Source of the DNA: Sclerurus mexicanus | Taxonomy: Eukaryota > Chordata > Aves > Passeriformes > Furnariidae | Assembly (NCBI GenBank): GCA_013396755.1 | Contig: VWZF01004785.1 | Location: 1,616,589-1,680,588 of the forward strand | DNA length: 64,000 nt | Direction: 5' to 3' | Shown: piece by piece, positions 13,301-25,096 of the stretch | Numbering within the stretch: position 1 is the stretch's first letter | Layout of the letters: the number at the start of each line of letters is the position of its first letter | Notes under the pieces: generated by a model | The model's input: only the letters and a program-made list of their open reading frames with translations | Database searches by the model: none | Told to the model about the DNA's origin: nothing | Made by a program: the position numbers and the translations under genes

Positions 13301-14478
13301 ACTTGTTTTCCTTAGCTACCATTTACGGGCCTTTTCAAGGTAGTCCACAGGCAGTCCAGAGGTGAAAAAACACTGATCTTGGACCTTTGCTTGTGGCAGC
13401 AAGGGGAGACAGAAACAGTGGCAAAGCTGAGAAAGCATACATCCATCACAAGCAAAATTTTCAACATGGGCAAAGGTTCAGAGAAAGTCCTTAAAGAACT
13501 TATTTAGGACTGTCCTTGGAGCTGCATCAGCTGTTTTTATACCAGGAGATATTCCCTTAGGAAGACTGACAAGATGGTTGATAAGAATCTATCAGAAATT
13601 CCAGAAAATGCCATACAGGGATCCCTATTTCTTCTGGTATCAGACTTGTGTGAGCTCAGAGAGTCAAAAAATTTGTTCAAGAACTAAAGCTGTTCTGATG
13701 ACAGGGACATGGCCAATTCTGCTCTTCTTCAGCATTTCCTGAAACAGAAGAAATTTCATGACCTGCAAATATATGGGATAACGAAGTACCCAGAAAATAC
13801 AAGGTAGAAAGGGTGCATTGCCCTTGAATTCAATGGAAGTTAATTCACTATTTTCAAAGAAAGCAGTAACAGCCCTCTTCAAAGCAGAAGTATCTTGCCA
13901 AGTGCCCACAAGGACCATCTGATGAGGCGAGAGAAGGCTTTGTGATTTCAGGATGAGGCCCTTTGGGAATGAATGAAATAGAAGGTTGTGTTATGCTGAT
14001 AACTCTTTTGTACATTTCAGTCTCCATAATGCTCTGGACACAAAACATTTAATTTAATTAGGGATAGAACAAGAAGGCCATGTTATGGTTTTGGTTTTGA
14101 AGAACTACATTAGTCAGGTTGTGATTTGCACAACCCAAATCGGAGATGGTTTAAATCCAGGTTCCATTTTTAGCCAAACCACCGAAGTCTAGAGGGGATA
14201 GAGAGCCCAGATAAAAGGGTTTGAGTTCAGTCTCATGTCTATAATGGACAAACTGCAGTGGGCTGGGTTTATATGTTGCAAAACCTTATCACTAAGGTTT
14301 TGGTTTTGCAAAAACAAAAGCAACTTGAGATTGGTTTGGATGTCATTCCATTTTATATGAATCATAAAATTTGGGGGAGGGGATGGGGTTGGTTATGCCC
14401 CATTGCCAGCTTTAGCAGCAGCTTTAACAGCACTGTTGTGAATTTTCCTGTGATTTTTTTCAGGAGACAAAGGAAACC
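10361..14478. other. unique sequence, no supported gene
   Basis: Several open frames of 60 to 105 codons occur on both strands (for example 10518-10835 plus and 12505-12774 minus). They overlap one another and show no domain, signal peptide or codon bias that I can see. No repeats beyond short homopolymers were noticed. Confidence 0.5.
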
Positions 14479-14532
14479 AGCCAAAAAAACCAAACAACAA
14501 CAAAAATACCAAAAACAACAACAAAAAAACCA
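14479..14532. repeat. A/C-rich simple repeat
   Basis: A/C-rich tract of mixed (CAA)n and (AAAC)n units, about 54 bases. It creates a Lys/Gln-rich end to the open frame at 14258-14539, which I do not regard as a gene. Confidence 0.75.
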
Positions 14533-17500
14533 ATTATGAAATCAGTTTAGGACTCAACTTTGCAAGATATTAAGCAATTCTGCAAGGTATCAAGCTAACA
14601 CAGCTGCCAGCACCTTTAGAAAATGTTGAGAGCACGTAGCATTTTACAAGTGTCTAAGCCAGTGGCACTTTACAAGTCAGGCCCTTGACTGGCAGAGCTG
14701 TCACCATGCCTTTGAAGTTTGATAGCCAAGGATCTGCTCCACTGAGCCAAATTTCACTGCTGTAACCAATCATGTATGTCCCATTCATGAAGTTAGTCAG
14801 CTTGGACAGAAGTAATGAGAACTCTAGAAGGTTAGGGATTTAGGAATTCAAATGACCTTTGAAACTGGGAATCCATATTCTCAAGCTGAAAGGTTAACAC
14901 TGTCCAGTACAGGACATGTGTTGGGAATGATTAGGAAAAGAACATTTGATTCACAGTTAGGAGACAAGTCATTTAAACAATGCTGTTCATATTGTAATTC
15001 AGTAATGTTTTATTATTCTTTCTTCTTCTTCCTCTGGCTCTATGTTGATTTTTCTCAAATGCAAGTTCATATATAAAGCAAGTTTATGGCATTTTCAGAA
15101 ATTAATCCTAGTTGTGTCCTCTAGAACCATTCTCCCTCCTACCCCTTTTTGACTGCTTTATTTTCAGCAAATGAAAAAATAAGACATATATAAAAATATA
15201 TGTTTATATAAATATAGACATTGTAAGTGTTATTAAGAATCACACCCAAGCTGTTAAATTTAGGTACTCTTTTAATTTGGACCAGAACCAATATCAATAC
15301 AAGGTTCATTGAAGACACTTCCTTTGCTTATATCAATATTGAATCAGTTCTGCAATTAACAATTACATGTCTGTATAGTGCTATTGGATAAATGAGTGAG
15401 AATATGTTAATGAAAGGTAAAACATCATCTAATCACTAGGTCTCTCTTCTTATCCTTCTTCATCCAAACTGTTCTTTCACACTCAAGCCCTGTATATTAT
15501 TTTTTCCAAAATGACAGCTTCTTCTCCAGATTCTAAGACTTGATTATTACACAGACTATGTGGTTGCACCAGCAGAGACATCTACTCTCCACAGTTTCCT
15601 GTCCAACCTCCTCAATACATCCAGGTTTCCAGAGTCTGTAAAGGAGTACTCTGGAAGACAAAGCAGATTGGAGGCACCTGTGCTCATTGTCATAGTATTC
15701 ATTCTTGGTCACTGTTAATGATTCAATCTTATTGTAAGTTGTTTTATCCATTTTCTGAATTCTCTTGGTGTCTGTTGTTTATACATGCTTCTCTTTATTT
15801 TGTCCTTTCTTTCCCCCCTTTTATTTTTTTCACTTTCTCAGCTAACTTCAGACTACACCCTTTTCCCTCCATCTCTCACCACAGCTCTGCTATATCCTTG
15901 CTTTCTCTTATCCCTATACTTATATCCTTAATATCAAATGCCCATCTCAACCCCTTCACATGGACTCTTTACCATTATACTGTTGTTCTATAATGGCAGC
16001 AAATTACTCTGTGGAGTTTCATGCCCCCTCACACAGAAACCAAGGATTATTTTGTAGCTTCTGTAATTGTTTCACAAACTGTATTCATCCCTACAATCCT
16101 CAGCTGTGTACTGACATGAAGGCAGTTTTCAAAGACTGGAGAGCAGTGCAATAATTTTGCATTTTGTACATATGTCTAGGTGTGTGTTTGAAAAAGAAAC
16201 AAAACCTTATGTCTTTCCTGAGTGCAAAATAGCATTTTATGCAGCAGTGGTAAGCTCTACTAACACCTTGGCTTTGCTACAAATACACTCCTACCAGATG
16301 TGTACTTAGCCTGCAAATTACAGCTTTGAGAGTAACAGGTTATTAAGCATCCTTCCTACTCTAGCCTGAGACACTAAAAATCCTATTGTTCTGCTCCAGT
16401 GAATATTCTCTTATCAGGAAAAAAAAAAATGAACTGTTTTCCTGGTGGTATGTGATTGCTTGTTGTCCTCAGGCCCTAGATCTCATTTCTTTCCTGCTGA
16501 AATGAGGTTAAGAGCTAATTTTAATGGGGCATAGGAAGCAGGGAGGGTATCAGAAGTATCAGACACATTCCAAAACTAACTCTCAAATAGGATTTTCCTG
16601 ATAAACAACAACAACAACATTGGGCTGTGATAACAGTAAAGTCATCTTCCACTTTACATTGTGGGAGTTGAATAAACTCTCATGAGTTTATCTCAGTGTG
16701 CCTGCTGTGTTCATAATAAGGGACTGTCTTGCTGAACAAGAAGAGCAAGCTGATGAATGCCAGGTGACGTGCACTAGTGGGAATGGGGAAATGGGAGATT
16801 ACACAGAAGCAACCTGCAGTTTAAAACAGAAAATTTTTATACCTATGAAGGCTAAAATTCTCCTCTATAATTGCTAAACCAGACCTGATGTTTACATATT
16901 CTGGCATAACTGACTTACTCTGCATGAATTATAACCTGGATTTTTCAAATTCCCTACCTCAGCTTCATTCAGACTTTCAATAACATTTCAGACTCAGTAT
17001 TGAGTAGACCTGGAAAAAAGAAAAACAAAACCAAAAAAGGGGATAAACAGCAAAAGCTTCTTTTCACAAACAGCAAAATAAAAAGTCAAAAAAAGTGTTA
17101 AGATGGAGGGTGTTTGGCAAATTTTGTCACGAAGGGCTGTGGGTGTGGTTTCCTTCTGCCTTTGACAAAAGAAATGTAAGGCAAACAACTCTCCTTTATA
17201 ACTCATTTGAGACGTTTTAAGCACTGAGAACTCAAGAATTTCATTACTAACATTCCCATGGCAACTGTAACTTGTCCATACTGCACATGTATATGGCATC
17301 ATAAAAACTAACACTCCAGACAGTAATAGAAAATTTCTGAGCAGTACTTTTGTACTGTGGCAGTTATTGCAGAAATTAAAATCCTGATTTCCAATTTCCA
17401 TCATATATGTTGTATCAAAATGTCATCCAGAAGGCTGCATGGGTCAAACAGGTTGTGAAGGCAATGGAGCTAGTAGTTTGAAGGCAAACTGAGGATGTTC

Positions 17501-18407
17501 ACCAAGAAGCAAGTGGAAAGATGAAAATACAGGAGACTTCTGCTTCGACTGTGTTTTTGGCAGTGGTGGGACTGTCGTTGGCTTGGAGCACAGTACATGA
17601 CTGGCAGAAATAGCTATTTGAAGGAACAAGGGAAAGGAAAGACTGTATATTTCACATATGATTTGACCCTCCATAATCAAATTTGTTACTAATAACCAGT
17701 AAATAGCTGAATGGTAATGAAATGATACAGAACATGTTCTGTGGAAATTTCTAGACAGCACCAAAAGTCTCATGCTGAGTTCTGTAAAACACCACCCCAT
17801 TAAGGAGGAAAGAAGCCATTTGGAAAACAGCCTTCCCATCCTCCCATCGGTCAGACACAACAGATGGATTCAGTTATGGCAAAATCAATAGAATGAAGAA
17901 AGGAATTAAAAGTAATCAGGTAGCTAAGCATTAATAAATCCAAGCAGTAGAGTCAAGGCAGTAGAGAAGGACATACCGCCAGTGACTGGAGGGTGAACAG
18001 GAAAAATGTCTGAGGGAGAAGAAGGAGAGGAATTTTTGGGAACAAAACAGCAAAGCAGAGCTAGAGACAGATTCCTAGTCTTGAAGTTTTCCCAGGCAAC
18101 TCTGCTTAATGGCACTGCACAGGCAAAATATAGCAGTTCATATTGAGGAGCAAGTTTATCTGGCCTTGGCCATATAGCATGGTTTGGTGGATTCCCCCAG
18201 CAAACTCTGCATGGTGCTGGGCAGGAGACCTTGGGTCTGAAGGTACATCTACTCACAGAGACCTAACAGGAACATGGAGAAAAGTTTGAGAAAGGCAAGT
18301 CTATTGAAGCCAAATAAAGATTGTAAGCAGTGAGGAGGAAAAGATAAGAAACAGGCTAGTCTGATTTTTGAATCAGGTAAAGTGAAGTCTAAACTGCCAC
18401 TTAGTGG
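14533..18407. other. unique AT-leaning sequence with minor repeats
   Basis: Small structures seen: near-duplicate 17-mers at 14561-14577 and 14581-14597; an AT-rich patch at about 15184-15218; (ACA)n at 16605-16619; and an inverted repeat ATAAACTC-tcat-GAGTTTAT at 16672-16691. Two open frames of 136 to 138 codons on the minus strand (16994-17404 and 17444-17860) show no recognisable domain. They are taken as chance. Confidence 0.5.
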
Positions 18408-18410
18408 TTT

Positions 18411-18476
18411 TTATATATATAAATATATATGCATATGTGTGTGTAAGTATATATATACACACACACATATATATGA
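18411..18476. repeat. compound AT/TG/CA microsatellite with hairpin symmetry
   Basis: An (AT)n stretch leads into (TG)n, then (AT)n, then (CA)n, then (AT)n. The arm ATATGTGTGTGTA at 18433-18445 faces TACACACACACATAT at 18456-18470, which is one dinucleotide longer. The two halves can pair as a hairpin or cruciform around the AT centre. Alternating purine-pyrimidine sequence is also prone to Z-form. It is probably length-polymorphic. Confidence 0.85.
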
Positions 18477-19696
18477 TGCTATATGACCCACATGGCGAAG
18501 AAGGTCAGAACCAATGATTGTGATGCTTTCTACAGCCTTACACTTTATGAATCTCTGAATATATGAATTTATATTTGAAAGTACAGTCCCCTCTCATGCC
18601 CAGCAAGATACACTGTGGCTCCAGCAGCACTTCAGTGGTGAGCCAAGCAGGAGCCACACAAGGAAAGCCACAAACAAGCAGGGAGGGGGGCTACTGCAAT
18701 CACTTTTTATGCTACCATTTAGGAAAAATCTAAAACATTTCCCAGTAGTTTTTCCTTATGTGAAAAAAAATAGCTGCAAGATCCAGGTCTCAGCATGGTG
18801 ACAGGTATCCAGGGCTGGCCGGGAAGGTTCTGCTCTGCAGCTGATATTTTGCAGTTCTTATCTCACCACCACCATGCAGTATTGTCAGCACACTGCTGCT
18901 TCCTCACTAGAACACTCCATGAATCTTCTCCACTGCCAGTGCATCATACAGAGGGGATTTTGTTTATATACACACATGCAGCTGTTACACAGAGCTCCCT
19001 GGAGCTGCATGCATTATAACCTGTGCTTTGACCTTTTCCCTTCACTGACTTTGATCAAACTGCAAGATTTTTATTAAGGTTGTGCTATGTATGCAAAATA
19101 TTCAGGCAGCATGATAAGGATAAAGCAGTGCAATGCTGGCTGAACGAACAAACAAGCAAGCAAACAAACCCAATCCACTTCTAAAATCTGAATTGTGCTG
19201 TCACATGATTCTGTTTTGGCTTCTGTTTACAACATTTAAGAATAGCCACACTGGTGGCTGAACTTGAAGAGCTCAGCTGCAAATCCATCCCCCTCTCTTA
19301 ACTTTGCTGTATTCTTCTAGGTTATCCCATAATCCTCTTTTCCCTCCTTCGTATTTTCCCACGTACATTTCATTTGAAATCATAATTTTCAAAATCACAA
19401 ACACTGAATTTTTTTGCCTGCCTGCCTACCTTGGAAACGTTGCAGCCACTCTACCTGTGTGCACATTCATCTGATCTCTTTCCCGTCTGCTCAAGCCACC
19501 TCTGGAGCTGCATGCTGACTGTTCTCAAGGCTGGTTAGGGAGCCCATGCCCGGCTGAGGGAAGGGGTGCCTTTAGCACAGCTGGTCAAGCACACACGTGA
19601 GCAGGGCCCAGAGATCCCCACTCCCAGGAGGGGTTCCAGTCAGGGCTGGTGCCTGCCATAGCTAATTAGGCTCATTCATGCCAGCCCATGGGGAGA
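18477..19696. other. unique sequence with a short (CAAA)n tract
   Basis: A (CAAA/CAAG)n tract lies at about 19144-19169. From about 19500 to 19690 the sequence becomes more GC-rich without a recognisable gene or repeat. Confidence 0.5.
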
Positions 19697-19760
19697 CACT
19701 TGTTTTTAAAGGGAGCTATGTAGATCCAAGTGCCACTTGAAGCAGCTGGGGCCCCAGCTG
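19697..19760. promoter_or_regulatory. dense E-box cluster with 18-bp perfect palindrome
   Basis: A CACTTG at 19697-19702 precedes the inverted pair CAAGTG-c-CACTTG at 19727-19739. Three bases later comes the perfect palindrome CAGCTGGGGCCCCAGCTG at 19743-19760, which has a CAGCTG E-box at each end. That gives five CANNTG hexamers in 64 bases. CAAGTG/CACTTG also matches the NKX2-type homeodomain core, and CAGCTG matches bHLH sites of the MyoD or AP-4 type. Regulatory function is inferred from motif density only. No promoter or transcription start is visible nearby. Confidence 0.3.
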
Positions 19761-20689
19761 GGAGCATTTGAGATGTCAGTAGGGACATGATTGCATTTCA
19801 CAGACCTGTCTCAGAATGACCCAAATGGAGAAGAGGTCTGTAGGAAAGCCTGTGTGTTCTGCCCAGGTACCTCTGTCCTACCAGAAAAGGCTCTGGCAAG
19901 ACAGGAATCTTGTTATTGTTGTTGGTTTGTATTTTTGTTGCATTTGAGAGTCCTTGGCAGAAATCATTTAAGCTCATCATAGAAAGTTGTATGAAAATAA
20001 CAGTAACATTTCTGGCCCATATATGCCTGTCATTTCTCTATGAGGTGCATAGGTTTTCTGATTTGCTACCTTCTTTCTGTTGCTGGGGGTTTTTTACAGT
20101 ATGTTCAAAAATCTCTGGAGGTCCACTTAAATATAAACAGCAAATTAGACCTACCCATACACAATTGTCTTTATGCTTTCAAATAATTTGCCATTAGAAA
20201 CTGAATTTGAAGACATGCAGTTACCTTTAGATTTTACATTATACATCTGAAAAAGCAGCAACTGCCTAGCTTTCTACAAATGATTTGTCTTGAATTTATT
20301 TCTCAAGTTATCATAAATTGAAAATGAAGAATGAAGGGGAAAGAGTGCAAGAAAAAATCTGACCAACAATTCACTATGTGCTGGGCAGTGGTCACTTCAT
20401 CAGCCAGGAGGATTAGCTTTCAGTGAAGGACTCTGACCTGTAAAGGGTTACATCACTGAGAGAAGTATTTCCTCTGGGCTCAAATCTTGGCAGAAGAGAT
20501 CTTACAGCTCACACTTAAAAGAAATAGCTCTGAGAAGGGCAGGTACCAGAGACCGTGGTTTTTTAAATCTCTGCTATATTCCTAACACTTGTGCAATGAC
20601 CATATCCTGAAAGAAGTGGATTTTCTGTCCTTCTCAGATCTAATTGATTTCGATCAGAATAGTTATTTGGTTTTCAAGAAAGAGTTATT
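19761..20689. other. unique sequence, nothing recognised
   Basis: No exon, RNA or repeat is recognised between the E-box cluster and the CR1 3' end. Confidence 0.55.
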
Positions 20690-20754
20690 GTTCCCATGTG
20701 CAGCAATTTTTATATGGCCAACAAAGCTTTGTGATGTTTCTAGCATATGGCATG

Positions 20755-20827
20755 AGTGCCTTTAACGGTTGGACTCATGAACTTAAAGGTCTTTTCCAAC
20801 TTAAATGATTCTATGATTCTATGATTT
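20755..20827 (+). mobile_element. CR1 LINE, 3'-end fragment
   Basis: The segment 'tttaacggttggactcatga' is followed by 'ggtcttttccaac' and by tandem ATTCTATG octamers at about 20809-20825. This is the diagnostic 3' end of an avian CR1 LINE read on the plus strand. Only about 70 bases of the element are recognisable, which is normal for severely 5'-truncated CR1 copies. No coding sequence remains. The upstream limit is uncertain. Confidence 0.88.
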
Positions 20828-22245
20828 ACTTGACAGCTCACTTTATATTTAATCCAGAAGCTAGGGTTAGAAGGGGGAAAACACAAGCAGTGATTAGAAA
20901 CTCCTTAACTCTCACCTGGCTCTTCTCACTGACTCCCTGTGTGGCTTTGGATGTAGGCTAGAGCAAATTTTAAAAGCAGCCTCTGAGCAGGACTGCTGAG
21001 TTTTTGGCTAGTGTGAGACTCTGTAGGGCTTCTCCTTACAGTGCTCTAAAAAATCAAATATTTTTTTTCTCCCAAAGTGTTCACCTAACAACTAAAAGTT
21101 ACTGACCCTAAATGTCTATAGCAGTTTCCCCATTTCAGAATGGAGTATGCTACTATTAATCTGCTTCATCAATATGGATCAAGAATCAGCTATTCAAAAT
21201 CTGTACATATCTTTGATGTTTACTTTGAATCAGTTCATACTCAGTCTCTATTATTTCTATGGGATTAAAGTCAGGTTGAACCAAGATGTACATATGCTAT
21301 ATAGATAGCATAAGGAGACCTGGCATTCCAGAATGGTCTGATTTCACCCCAGTTCTAATAGCAATTGATTGAAGTGTTTACTGCAAGTCCAACAAGTCCC
21401 AGCTGCAAGACTCCTTGTGCAAATGTGCAAGTCGACTTTTGCCACTTATGCTGAGCGGCCCTTGTACAGGATTTCTGGACAGCTGGCAGACTGGGAGCTC
21501 AATATCCAGTCAAACAAAGTGGCAAGGCAGTAAGGAATTGCTAAAATCTGTGATCTACCACCAAATCTTATAGAGCCAGCAGGGGTATAATAATCCCTGA
21601 TTGTATCTGCAAAAGAAAAGTCTTCCTGCATATGCTGTCTCTGAATAAAGCCACATTCTGGCGATTGCTTTGGATGACTTCACTCGCATGAATCACAGGC
21701 ATTCACTATTTTTTTTCAGCCATTGCTGCTCTGCAGTGTCTGGAGAAAATGGTAGGGTTATAAAAGGACTCACCAGCTTCCTTACAGCAAAGCAGTAACT
21801 GTCTAGAATGAGAGCAATTCAGAAAACAAGTGTCATGAAAACAACTTGTAACTCACAGGTGACCAGCCACATGGAAACATTGGCTGCTCTCAAGTATCTC
21901 AGGCAGTCCCCAAGGACTTCTTCTCTGGGTTCTTGCCTGTCAGTACTAAGGTGAAGAATGTTTTGTTGTGTTTTCAGCATTGTCATCCAAGTAGGTGTCC
22001 TATGGGCAGGTTTCTGGGGCTGAGATCTCCTTACAAGTCATTGTGCTGGGTGCTGCTGCTTTACTGGGATTATTGGTGGGCCTGTGATGAATGAAATTCA
22101 TCCCTCTACCTGCATCATCACACAAATTATACACTTTTTATTGTTGCCGTAAGGGGAAGGAAAAAACCTTTTCAAGATAACTTTATGTGGGTAAAGTAGA
22201 GAAGAGTTCTTTTACTTATAGGGTTTTGGGGTACAGAATATAAGG
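20828..22245. other. unique sequence, nothing recognised
   Basis: No coding signal or known repeat is seen. The last 100 bases become A/T-rich toward the tandem repeat at the gap. Confidence 0.5.
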
Positions 22246-22289
22246 AGTATAAAAGAGTACATAAAGTATAAAAGAGTGTAAAAGTATAA
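22246..22289. repeat. tandem repeat of 18-19 bp, unit with TATAAAAGAG, running into the gap
   Basis: Copies of 'agtataaaagagt' begin at 22246 and 22265, and a third copy 'agtataa' begins at 22283 and is cut by the Ns. The spacing is 19 then 18 bases. The array very likely continues into the unresolved sequence and is a plausible reason for the assembly break. Confidence 0.75.
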
Positions 22290-22793
22290 NNNNNNNNNNN
22301 NNNNNNNNNNNNNNNNNNNNNNNNNNNNNNNNNNNNNNNNNNNNNNNNNNNNNNNNNNNNNNNNNNNNNNNNNNNNNNNNNNNNNNNNNNNNNNNNNNNN
22401 NNNNNNNNNNNNNNNNNNNNNNNNNNNNNNNNNNNNNNNNNNNNNNNNNNNNNNNNNNNNNNNNNNNNNNNNNNNNNNNNNNNNNNNNNNNNNNNNNNNN
22501 NNNNNNNNNNNNNNNNNNNNNNNNNNNNNNNNNNNNNNNNNNNNNNNNNNNNNNNNNNNNNNNNNNNNNNNNNNNNNNNNNNNNNNNNNNNNNNNNNNNN
22601 NNNNNNNNNNNNNNNNNNNNNNNNNNNNNNNNNNNNNNNNNNNNNNNNNNNNNNNNNNNNNNNNNNNNNNNNNNNNNNNNNNNNNNNNNNNNNNNNNNNN
22701 NNNNNNNNNNNNNNNNNNNNNNNNNNNNNNNNNNNNNNNNNNNNNNNNNNNNNNNNNNNNNNNNNNNNNNNNNNNNNNNNNNNNNNNNNNNNN
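22290..22793. other. assembly gap (504 Ns)
   Basis: An uninterrupted run of N. The only open frame across it (22172-22801, minus) is an artefact of reading Ns as sense codons. Confidence 0.99.
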
Positions 22794-24390
22794 GCTAGCA
22801 CAGGGTTAGATGTTGCTAGCTACTCTAAATGTAAGAAACTACCTACAAGTATAAAAATCTACAAATACATGAAAACCCTAAGGCATCATTATAAAGATCA
22901 TATTAAAGTAAATTAAAGCAATAAACCTCTATATAAGGACAATCAACCGCATAATGTAGCATAAGGCCCATGCCACACTGATCATCTGATGACAAGCAGC
23001 TTCTTTGGCAAGTATTATCTTTTTGCAGGCTGTCTACTGTTGTATTCCTAAAATTGCTAGGATCTCAACTCCATCTGAGTGCTTCACAAGCAATTGCCAG
23101 TTTCTGAGTACAATATTCAGCAAGTACCTTTGTTATTAAGCCCTGGTGACTTTGAGTGATACTTAGAGATCAAACACGTGGTCAGATTACTCAAACTTGT
23201 CCAGCCAGGAGTTACAGAAGTTGTGCATAAACTGAACAGCAGTAAGTGTCTGGGTGCACACCAGTCCAGTGTAATTTGACCTAATTTAAACTTCTCATGT
23301 TATGAGGTAAATTCAGAGCTGCTACAGACTGAAAGCAGGCACACAGGGAGGTATTGCTGCTTAGCACATACAGGGTAACCTGCTATGCTGCAGGAGTTGT
23401 GTGGTTGATTGGGCTCTTAGGTTCCCAAATCCCTTTCCAAAATGGAATCTAGGCACTTCGAAAAAATTGCACAAATCTCGCTTGCATGTTGACAGCCTAA
23501 ACTCAGCTTTGTGAGTGCCACATAACTTTGGAGGTACTTTTAGAGTTGGCCGCTACCGATAATCATAGCACCAGAGGAGAAAAGGGGAAAAAAGGCTTAC
23601 AAAAATAAAAGATGACTGGTAGAATTTCTTCTTCCCTTCAACTGAAGGAACTATGGAACCTTGCAGTTTACAGTGATTTTTGACTCCCATGCAGAGCACA
23701 ATTTCTCTCAAATAGTCACAGTGAGGAGATAACTTGGTAGTGGAAAACTGAATTACCATGTATTTAACTTTATTTTCAGAGAGGTTTTTAATGAACTTAT
23801 CATGCAATTTTCATAACAAACTGTGTAATTATTCCACTTTTTTATTGAGTACTAGCCTCAGGTCTATTGCTAAACCACATGTCACAATAAAGCTGTTGTT
23901 TTGTTTGAATTTAATTCTTAGACTTAACAAAAGGACACCCTGGCAGAGCTTGTTTGAAGTGGAAAATTGGCTACATCCCTTGAAGCTCAAAGAAAATATA
24001 ATTTATTATATGGTCTTCTCAATGGCTTCATAAGCATTGTCCATGTTCTGGAAAACCATGTCAATAAATCAGCACTAATTGTTGTTTGAAGGTCAAGCTA
24101 AAGGTTCTGTTTTTCTTGCATTTGGCTTCTGTAGGTGAAAAGACATTTGGCTTCATAGCTGAACAGTCTTGGAATTAATTTTCCATCAGTTCTTATGCTA
24201 CTGAATGTCAAATATTTCTGCCTTTGAAACTGTCACATCATTCTGAGGAGCTAAATCTAATTGCCACCTCTTTGATATATTTCTTTTAACATTTCTGTGG
24301 CTTTTTAATTTTTGTCTGTATTCTTTCCTTTCCTGCCTTAGGCACTTTTTTCTTTTTTCGTCCCCAAAACCCCTTCTGAATCAAAGTACC
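22794..24390. other. unique AT-rich sequence, nothing recognised
   Basis: The sequence right after the gap does not visibly continue the tandem repeat, apart from one 'gtataaaaatct' at about 22849. AT-rich noncoding DNA follows with open frames of at most 91 codons and no recognised features. Confidence 0.5.
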
Positions 24391-25096
24391 TTGCTTGGAG
24401 CCAAGCTAAAAACAAAAATTGCAAGTGAAGCTTCATTGCTGTGTGCTGACTTCATTATTACTGTAGAAAAGGGTCTTATCTGCCCCACTGAGCTGAGAGG
24501 GGGAGTGTGGGGAGCTGGGTGGAGATGCAGCCATGGGAATTTGTTTCACGGGTGTAATAGTCTGCATGGGAATAGATGTTGCAGATTACTGGAGAGAGGT
24601 AAGTATAGACAAGGGCTGGCGAGAGGGATACAAGGGGGAGAGCAACCCTGGAAAGCTGTCTGGCTGAGCGTTTCCAGGCTCTAGCTGTGGGCACTGGAAG
24701 TGCTGTGGGAAGGGTCATCCAAGAAAGGCAAGAGGCCATGATGAGAGTCTAGCAAACAAGGTGACCTGGAGTCTGGATGCCTGAAAACAAGCAAAGGTAG
24801 TTACAAGGATGCAACTCTTCCTTGATGTCATACAAGGACCTGCTGGAGGCAATTGCTGTATGTAGGACGTTATCACAGTTTCTCTCCCATCACGTGGGTT
24901 GAGTTATCACATACCACTTGGCACTAGTCCCAGGGAACTGGCTGCACCAATGTGCATGAAGCTCTGGCTACGCAGCCCACTCCTTTGCTTCCCGTGGTGT
25001 GTCAGGGTGGAAGGCTGCCACATGGCTCCCAGCACAGTATGTTTGGCAGCATCCTTTCTTGCTGCAGACACCAAGGCTCATCTCACCTACCAGCCA
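24391..25096. other. moderately GC-rich unique sequence with a strong splice-donor-like site
   Basis: The string GAG|GTAAGTAT at about 24597-24607 is a near-perfect U1-complementary donor. The region upstream is open for translation in one frame from 24391, but the peptide has no recognisable domain. No matching acceptor can be assigned. It could belong to an unannotated noncoding transcript or be chance. Confidence 0.3.

Noticed and set aside
16994..17860. Two minus-strand frames of 136 and 138 codons
   Set aside because: No homology recognised, Phe/Leu/Ser-rich as expected from reading purine-rich DNA backwards, and no splice context linking them.
22080..22289. Possible retroviral LTR next to the gap
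   Set aside because: No TG...CA boundaries, primer-binding site or polypurine tract could be identified, and no gag/pol/env-like frame exists in the window.
22172..22801. 209-codon minus-strand frame
   Set aside because: It consists almost wholly of Ns read as unknown residues.
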